A stretch of DNA of 64,000 bases from Methylobacterium sp. E-045 (GTDB taxonomy: Bacteria > Pseudomonadota > Alphaproteobacteria > Rhizobiales > Beijerinckiaceae), in the NCBI RefSeq assembly GCF_022829685.1, contig NZ_JAKSYE010000085.1, positions 186,001-250,000 on the forward strand, in the 5' to 3' direction. Positions within the stretch are counted from its first letter, which is position 1. The number at the start of each line of letters is the position of its first letter. The notes under the pieces are model-generated. The model did not search any database, was not told where the DNA came from, and worked only from the letters and a program-made list of their open reading frames with translations. Shown piece after piece: positions 56,168 to 64,000 of this stretch. The position numbers and the translations under genes are program-made.

Positions 56168-56277
56168 CCTCATCCTGAGGTGCCGCACAGCGGCCTCGAA
56201 GGAGGTTTCCAGACCCCGCACAGGGCTCGGAGGCCTCCTTCGAGGCCTTCGTTTCACGAAGGCACCTCAGGACGAGG
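56168..56277. repeat. Palindromic intergenic element between yidC and engB
   Basis: Arms CCTCATCCTGAGGTGCC (56168-56184) and GGCACCTCAGGACGAGG (56261-56277) pair with one mismatch. Within them GCCTCGAAGGAGG and CCTCCTTCGAGGC pair again, forming a long cruciform. This is a known style of dispersed repeat in Methylobacterium/Bradyrhizobium-type genomes. A weaker, decayed relative may lie at 43915-43997, after putA. Confidence 0.65.
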
Positions 56278-56324
56278 TGATGAGGTGGGACGCCCCGACC
56301 AGAGCCTGCCGCCGGAGCCGCACC

Positions 56325-56975
56325 ATGTCCCAACCCGAAGCCGACGCGGCCCTCCTCGAATCCGGCCGCCTGCTGTTTGCCGGGGTGGCCGACTTCCTGT
56401 CCTCTGCCCCCACCGTCGCCGCCCTGCCGCCGATGAAAGGCGTCGAGATCGCCTTCGCCGGCCGCTCCAATGTCGGCAAGTCGAGCCTCGTCAACGCGCT
56501 CACGGGCCGCAACACCCTGGCGCGGACCTCCCACACGCCGGGGCGGACGCAGCAGCTCAACTTCTTCGATATCGGCGGCCGCCTGACCCTGGTGGACATG
56601 CCCGGCTACGGCTACGCCGCCGTGGAGAAGACTAAGGTCGAGGCCTGGACCGACCTGATCCACGATTACCTCAAGGGCCGCGCCAACCTCGCCCGCGTCT
56701 TCATGCTGATCGATTCCCGCCACGGACTGAAGAGCATCGATACCGACGTGCTCGACGGGCTCGACAAGGCCGCCGTGAGCTACCAGATCGTCCTGACCAA
56801 GGGCGATGCCCTGAAGAAGGCCGAGATCGAGGCGCGCATCGCCGGCATCCGGTCCGCCATCGCCAAGCGACCGGCGGCCTACCCGGAGATCCTGCTCACA
56901 TCGAGCCGCGACGATCGCGGCGTGCCGGAACTGCGGGCCAGCGTCGCCCGCCTCCTGTCCGAGCGCGGCGCATGA
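56325..56975 (+). CDS. engB: Ribosome biogenesis GTP-binding protein EngB (YihA/YsxC)
   Basis: A 216-residue Era-like GTPase required for 50S assembly. The P-loop GRSNVGKSSLVNAL begins at residue 46. G3 is DMPGYG, and a TKGD motif supplies G4. The ATG at 56325 has GGAG upstream; a start at 56277 would run into the palindromic element. It overlaps the DUF423 gene by 4 bp. Confidence 0.96.
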   Translation: MSQPEADAALLESGRLLFAGVADFLSSAPTVAALPPMKGVEIAFAGRSNVGKSSLVNALTGRNTLARTSHTPGRTQQLNFFDIGGRLTLVDMPGYGYAAVEKTKVEAWTDLIHDYLKGRANLARVFMLIDSRHGLKSIDTDVLDGLDKAAVSYQIVLTKGDALKKAEIEARIAGIRSAIAKRPAAYPEILLTSSRDDRGVPELRASVARLLSERGA

Positions 56976-57385
56976 CGGGCCTCGACCGTGCCCTCCTCGC
57001 CCTCGGGGCTCTCGCCGGCCTGCTGGGCGTCGCCGCGAGCGCGGCGGCGGCCCATATCCCGGGCGCCGACAGCCTGAAGACGGCGGCGCAGTTCCTGCTG
57101 TTCCACGCCCCCGCCATCATCGCACTCGTGGCCCTCACCGCCACCGGGATCACTCACCGCCTCACGACGCGCATCGCCGCCGCCGCGCTGGTGATCGGGC
57201 TCGCTCTCTTCTCCGGCGATCTGTCCTTGCGCGCCCTGCGGGGTATTCCGCTCTTCCCGATGGCCGCACCGACCGGCGGCATGGTCCTGATGGCCGGGTG
57301 GCTGCTGGCCGGGCTCGCGGCCGTCGTTCCGCCGGGGGCTCGACAGGGACCACCCGACCAGCAAACCCCTGCCATCCGGTCCTAA
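56972..57385 (+). CDS. DUF423 small membrane protein
   Basis: A 137-residue protein with four hydrophobic helices, matching the DUF423 (YwdK-like) family: LGALAGLLGVAASAAAAH at the start, then FLLFHAPAIIALV and LALFSGDLSLRALRG. Function is unknown. It overlaps the engB stop (ATGA), so it is co-translated. The convergent RTX remnant begins at about its stop. Confidence 0.88.
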   Translation: MTGLDRALLALGALAGLLGVAASAAAAHIPGADSLKTAAQFLLFHAPAIIALVALTATGITHRLTTRIAAAALVIGLALFSGDLSLRALRGIPLFPMAAPTGGMVLMAGWLLAGLAAVVPPGARQGPPDQQTPAIRS

Positions 57386-57760
57386 GCAGGTTTCGGGACG
57401 TAAGACCGGCGAGCCGGACGCTGCCCGTGTCGTCGTGGATGACGACACCGGCGCTTGTGTCCTCGGCGTGATCGACCACGGCAGCGAAGGAGCCCAGTAC
57501 ATCCCTTTCCAGGCGGATGACGTCGGGCGAGCCTGATCCGGGGCTGAAGTCGGTGATGACGTCCTTGCCCGTGAGGCGATCGAACACGAAGGTATCGCGG
57601 CCCGCGCCGCCGGTCAGTCGATCGTTACCGGTCCCGCGAAAACCTCATCCTCCGCCGTGAGGTGTTCGCCTGACGTGGGGACGGACGAAATCATCCCACC
57701 GCAGGGCGTATCGCCGGTCAGAGGGACGCCAAATCTCGGTGCACCAGCCCGAAGACCCAT
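57375..57760 (-). pseudogene. Remnant of an RTX calcium-binding (serralysin-type C-terminal) protein
   Basis: The minus strand encodes GTGNDRLTGGAGRDTFVF, a glycine-rich RTX repeat, then DVITDFSPGSGSPDVIRL and SVRLAGLTSRNLL, the usual end of an RTX/M10 C-terminal domain. The preceding part (GEHLTAEDEVFAG) is in another frame and stops at 57614. One base appears lost near 57629, and the natural stop codon is also missing. Such domains fold on Ca2+ and carry type I secretion signals. Probably a short broken gene. Confidence 0.6.
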
Positions 57761-57963
57761 GATCAGCAACTGATGGTGTGGGTCATATTGAGTGCGCCGC
57801 CGCGGGGACGGGGCATCCGAACGGATGGGGACGACGCGCTCCCCTAAGATCCCGATCACCCTCATCGCCGCCGCCCTGGTCCCGGGCCGCCCTTCCGGCA
57901 GATGGCTCTCGGCCTGCCGGGACGATGGTGTACGCTCCCCCCACGTGCCGAAGGGAGAATCAT

Positions 57964-58550
57964 TTGCTCAAACCCGGGATTCTCGTCGCCGCCTGCCTCG
58001 CGACCTTTCCCGTCCGCGCCATGCAGATCGAGGAGAACGAGCCGCTGGTCATGCGGATCATCTTCGAGGATTGCCTCGGCTACATCCGCCATGGCCGCAC
58101 GCCGTTCCGAGGGCTTGCGACGCAGCCCGCTTCGCGCGTGGCGATCGACACCATTCCGCGCCGTGCACCGGATCGCGACAAGGCGGTGGAGTTGCTATCG
58201 CCGCGCTACGTCGCATCCTGGGGCCAGGATGGGAACGGCCGACACTGCCTCATCCATACGGTCTGGCAGGCCGAGCCCGACGCCTGGCCAAGACATCTCG
58301 GCGTGCGCAGCGAGGGCTTCCTGCAGCGCGTCGATGCGCGTGCCCGCGCCGAGGGCCTGACGACGAGCGGGGTGGCGGATGCGTTCACGCCGGTATCCGT
58401 CAGCTTCTGGTCCGAGGGCGAAACCGGGCATGACGGAGGTCCGCTGCGGCCCGTCAGCTTCTCGCTCGTGGCCTCGGCCGCCGACGAGGCCCGTGGCCTC
58501 GCCGATGCCGGCGTGATCGTCATGGCCGCCCGCCGCAGGGTCGCCCCTGA
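57964..58550 (+). CDS. Secreted hypothetical protein with unclear 3' end
   Basis: A protein of about 195 residues beginning at a TTG (57964) after AAGGGAGA, with a signal peptide of about 19 residues (LKPGILVAACLATFPVRA). Conserved-looking blocks are FEDCLGYIRHGRTPF and VELLSPRYVASWGQDGNGRHC. The frame does not stop where expected but stays open to 59499, antisense to atoE. Shifting one base near 58523 gives ARPPQGRP and a stop at 58548-58550, so a 1-nt deletion is likely. I know no function. Confidence 0.55.
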
Positions 58551-58572
58551 AACCCGTCCTCGACGAACTTCG

Positions 58573-60054
58573 CTACGGCATCACCGGCGGGTGATAGGTG
58601 AGCGTGAAGGCCAGCGCCCAGAGCAGGAACAGCACGACCGGCAGGTGGATGATGAGCTGCAGGAAGCTGAACCCCACGATGTCGCGGGCTTTCAACCCGA
58701 GGATGCCGAGGAGGGGCAGCATCCAGAACGGATTGATCAGGTTCGGCAGCGCCTCGGCGGCGTTGTAGATCATCACCGCCCAGCCGAGATGGACCTGCAG
58801 CTCGTTGGCCGCCTGCATGACGTAGGGCGCTTCCAGCAGCCACTTGCCGCCCCCCGAGGGCACGAAGAAGCCGAGCACCGCCGAGTAGACGCCCATGGAG
58901 ATCGGGAAGCTGCCCGTGGTGTTCAGCGCCACGAAAGCGTGGGTGATCACGTCCGAGACCGAGGTGCCTCCCGCGTTCTTGGCGGTGGTGAGCATGGCGC
59001 TGATCGCCGCGTAGAGCGGGAACTGGATCAGCACACCGGCTGTTGCCGGCACCGCCTTGGCCACGGAGGCGAGGAAGTTCCTCGGCCGCCAATGCAGCAG
59101 CAATCCGAGGCTGAGGAACAGCAGGTTGTAGGTGTTCAAGTTGGAGATCGCGGTGATCCAGGATTGACGTGCGAACTCCTGGTAAAGCCAGCCGCCGGCG
59201 ATCACGACGAGGAGCAGGGTCAGGATCGGCGAATGTTCGAGCCATTCCGAGGGCTGCTGCGGCCGGGACCGATCCGGCGTGTCGCGCGAGACGTCGAGGC
59301 CGAGATCGTCGGCCGTCACGGCGGTGGCGGGCTGGGGCGCGGAGACATAGGCGATGATGATCGAGATCACGAAGAGGATCAGGGCGATCAGCATCGACTG
59401 CCACAGGAAGATCGTCTCGCTGAACGGGATCACGCCGGTGATCGGCAGGAGGCTCGGCGGCAGGCTCTTGGGATTCGCCTGCAATTGCGCGGCGGATGAG
59501 CTGAGGCCCATGGCCCAGGTGGCGCCGAGGCCGAGATAGGCGGCGGCCCCCGCGGCGCGGTAATCCATGCGCAGTTCGGTGCGCCGGGCGAGAGCGCGGG
59601 CGAGGAGGCCGCCGAAGATCAGGCTGAGGCCCCAGCTCAGGAATGACGACAGCATCGTCGCCGCCGCCACGAAGCCCACCGCGCCGCGCCCGGTCTTCGG
59701 CACAAGGGCGAGCCGGTCGATCAGCCGCTGCACCGGCGGCGCCGTCGCCACCACGTAGCCGCCGATGGTGACGAAGGCCATCTGCATGGTGAAGGGGATC
59801 AGGCTCCAGAACCCGTCGCCGAAGCTCTTGGCCACGGTCATCGCGGGAGCGCCGTTGGCCAGCGCACCCAGCGCCACGATCACCACCGCGATGGCGACGA
59901 AGATGAAGGCGTCGGGAAACCAGCGCTCGGCCCAGACGGTGAAGCGGATGCCGAGCCGCGACAGGGTCCCGTCGGTGGCGCCCGCATGTGCGGGACGGCC
60001 GTTCTCCGACTTGAGCGGTATCGGCTCGCGGGAGTCTGGTTTCGGTGCCGACAT
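58573..60054 (-). CDS. atoE: AtoE-type short-chain fatty acid transporter
   Basis: A 493-residue membrane protein with about twelve helices, matching the AtoE family: FTVWAERWFPDAFIFVAIAVVIVALG (in order), then SWGLSLIFGGLLARALAR, PISMGVYSAVLGFFVPSGGGKWLLEAPYV and MIYNAAEALPNLINPFWMLPLLGILGLKARDI. Members import short-chain fatty acids such as acetoacetate or butyrate. The ATG at 60054 gives the usual length. No atoDAB genes are adjacent. Confidence 0.92.
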   Translation of the reverse strand: MSAPKPDSREPIPLKSENGRPAHAGATDGTLSRLGIRFTVWAERWFPDAFIFVAIAVVIVALGALANGAPAMTVAKSFGDGFWSLIPFTMQMAFVTIGGYVVATAPPVQRLIDRLALVPKTGRGAVGFVAAATMLSSFLSWGLSLIFGGLLARALARRTELRMDYRAAGAAAYLGLGATWAMGLSSSAAQLQANPKSLPPSLLPITGVIPFSETIFLWQSMLIALILFVISIIIAYVSAPQPATAVTADDLGLDVSRDTPDRSRPQQPSEWLEHSPILTLLLVVIAGGWLYQEFARQSWITAISNLNTYNLLFLSLGLLLHWRPRNFLASVAKAVPATAGVLIQFPLYAAISAMLTTAKNAGGTSVSDVITHAFVALNTTGSFPISMGVYSAVLGFFVPSGGGKWLLEAPYVMQAANELQVHLGWAVMIYNAAEALPNLINPFWMLPLLGILGLKARDIVGFSFLQLIIHLPVVLFLLWALAFTLTYHPPVMP

Positions 60055-60242
60055 CTGAGATCCCGCCGCTCTGCGGCCTGGTCCACCAGGCCGATACCCC
60101 GCATGTTGCCCAAACATGGGGCGCGCTCAAGCCCGGCATTTTGGCTTGTCACCAAGCAAAGGCGACGAATACGAGCCCCCTTCAATCTTCCTTCAACTCT
60201 GCACGTTCAGATGGCATCGACGACCCTTCGGGAAGATGACGT

Positions 60243-60599
60243 GTGACGAAGCCGGCGAGTAAATCCCCCCTGGAGATGATCCGCGACCGCCGCCCCCATG
60301 CGGATGCGATGACCCGTGATTTCACCGATGGTCCGGGGTCCGACCGCGATGACAGTGGGAGGAAGGCTTACGTCTCGCCACTAGCCTGGCTGTTCGGCAT
60401 CCTCGCCAGTCTCGCGGCGATTGCCGGCGCCGTCTTCATCGTCCTGGCAGTGCCACCCGCGCTCGATTGCCGAAGCCAGGCTGCGCAGGGCTTCTTCGTG
60501 GGTCAGACCTACGGAGGCTGCGTGGCGAGCGGGCTGTCGGCGCGGTGGAACCTGCTCGAACAGCGGGTGAAGATGGCGCTACGCGGCTCGGGTCGCTGA
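60243..60599 (+). CDS. Small membrane-anchored hypothetical protein
   Basis: A 118-residue protein with a charged cytoplasmic N-terminus (about 45 residues), one transmembrane helix (PLAWLFGILASLAAIAGAVF) and a short periplasmic part with two cysteines (DCRSQ and GGCVAS) that may form a disulfide. It starts at a GTG. I recognise no family. It is flanked by divergent atoE and convergent clpB. Confidence 0.68.
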   Translation: MTKPASKSPLEMIRDRRPHADAMTRDFTDGPGSDRDDSGRKAYVSPLAWLFGILASLAAIAGAVFIVLAVPPALDCRSQAAQGFFVGQTYGGCVASGLSARWNLLEQRVKMALRGSGR

Positions 60600-60697
60600 T
60601 CGGCGCCTCGCTCCGCGGCTCGAAGGCAGTCGTTTCTTCGCAGACGATCGCCGGCCCCGGCGGGACGAACCCGCCGAGGCCGTGAGACGGACGCGCG

Positions 60698-63328
<2,631 letters not shown>

Positions 63329-63530
63329 GTCTTTCCTCTCCCCCGTACCGACGATCCACCGCCCGCCAAGCGGCACGGCCCCGTCGAGACGTCGCTCCCC
63401 GACCGGATGGTCCGGGAAGCCTCGGCACCGCGATGGTCGCCGATTGCTCACGATGTAGTGTTGCAAATGAGCACCACAAGCCCCGATCACGGACTTGCGT
63501 GCGACGATGAGTTCGGGCGAGGCTGACGGC

Positions 63531-64000
63531 ATGACCGCGACCCCGAAGAGCCTCCCCGAGCTGCACCTCGAAGCGCTCCACCGCTACCCCGTGAAGGGGC
63601 TCTCCCCCGAGAGGCTGGAAGGCGCGACACTGGAAGCGGGCGGTTATTTTCCGGGCGACCGGCTGTTCGCCATCGAGAACGGACCGTCCGGCTTCGATCC
63701 GGCGGCGCCGAAGCATCAGCCCAAGATCAAGTTCCTGATGCTCATGCGCAATGAGGCCCTGGCCCGGCTCGGCACCCGCTACGATGGGGAAACATCGGTG
63801 CTGACGATCCGCAGGGGGGACGGCATCGCCGTCGAGGCCGATATCTCGACCCCGGAGGGGCGCGCGGCGGTGGAAGCGTTCTTTCAGGCCGAATTCGCGG
63901 ATGCCCTGCGCGGGCCGCCGAGGCTGCTCAACGCACCGGACGGTTTCCGCTTCACCGATTCAGCGCGAGGCTTCGTCTCGCTCCTCAACCTCGCCAGTGT
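63531..64000 (+). CDS. MOSC-domain protein (5' part, truncated by window edge)
   Basis: The first 156 codons of a protein with the MOSC N-terminal beta-barrel: [36 protein letters not shown] (in order) is characteristic. MOSC proteins bind sulfur-carrying molybdenum cofactor, as in mARC/YcbX. The catalytic C-terminal MOSC domain lies beyond the right edge. It is divergent from clpB with about 200 bp between. Confidence 0.88.
   Translation, partial: MTATPKSLPELHLEALHRYPVKGLSPERLEGATLEAGGYFPGDRLFAIENGPSGFDPAAPKHQPKIKFLMLMRNEALARLGTRYDGETSVLTIRRGDGIAVEADISTPEGRAAVEAFFQAEFADALRGPPRLLNAPDGFRFTDSARGFVSLLNLAS

Overview
The window is high-GC DNA with tightly packed, often overlapping genes. It looks like a chromosomal segment of an alphaproteobacterium, most likely Methylobacterium/Methylorubrum (Hyphomicrobiales). 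This is an inference from family-level features: the aerobic cob gene set, a BcsS-type outer membrane protein, a 90-residue IF-1, an FeS-type bacterial photolyase, and the rpmH-rnpA-yidC-engB block. I see no rRNA, tRNA, CRISPR array, insertion sequence or prophage.

Region 1 (1-17.9 kb) is a large cobalamin locus. On the minus strand lie cobU(P), cobO, a secreted UbiC-like protein and the 5' part of cobQ. Divergently, a textbook cobalamin riboswitch (about 2590-2765) precedes cbtB, cbtA, a DUF1636 protein, cobW, a DUF4349 lipoprotein, then cobN, cobG, cobH, cobI and cobJ. cobK lies on the minus strand and is followed by cobL, cobE, cobM and cobB. Most junctions overlap by 1-8 nt, implying translational coupling. 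The set takes precorrin-2 to cob(II)yrinic acid a,c-diamide and onward, using the oxygen-dependent CobG and CobN route. cobF is not in the window.

Region 2 (17.9-27.1 kb) is accessory. It holds a small XRE regulator, a lower-GC gap, an IsdG-like heme monooxygenase, a 645-residue protein of unknown function, a polyprenyl-phosphate sugar transferase, and a Zur/znuC/znuB zinc-uptake module. That module has a Zur-box-like dyad and an extra 43-residue membrane ORF. ExoD and BcsS follow.

Region 3 (27.1-34.6 kb) has an FeS photolyase coupled to a short-chain dehydrogenase-like protein that lacks its catalytic Tyr, with a formyltransferase-like protein and DUF2256 divergent from them. Next come molybdenum-cofactor maturation genes (MocA-like, MPT-binding, split XdhC) and an amino-acid-type binding protein.

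Region 4 (35-64 kb) is mostly housekeeping: infA, parC, recO, a ChaC-like gene, putA, dnaE, an MsbA-like ABC exporter, rpmE, DUF1465, rpmH-rnpA-yidC-engB, DUF423, atoE, clpB and a MOSC-domain gene cut by the right edge. Interspersed are a MEKHLA/PAS protein, VanZ, an SDR/HxlR pair, an apparently frameshifted small gene, an RTX remnant, and a candidate small RNA upstream of DUF1465.
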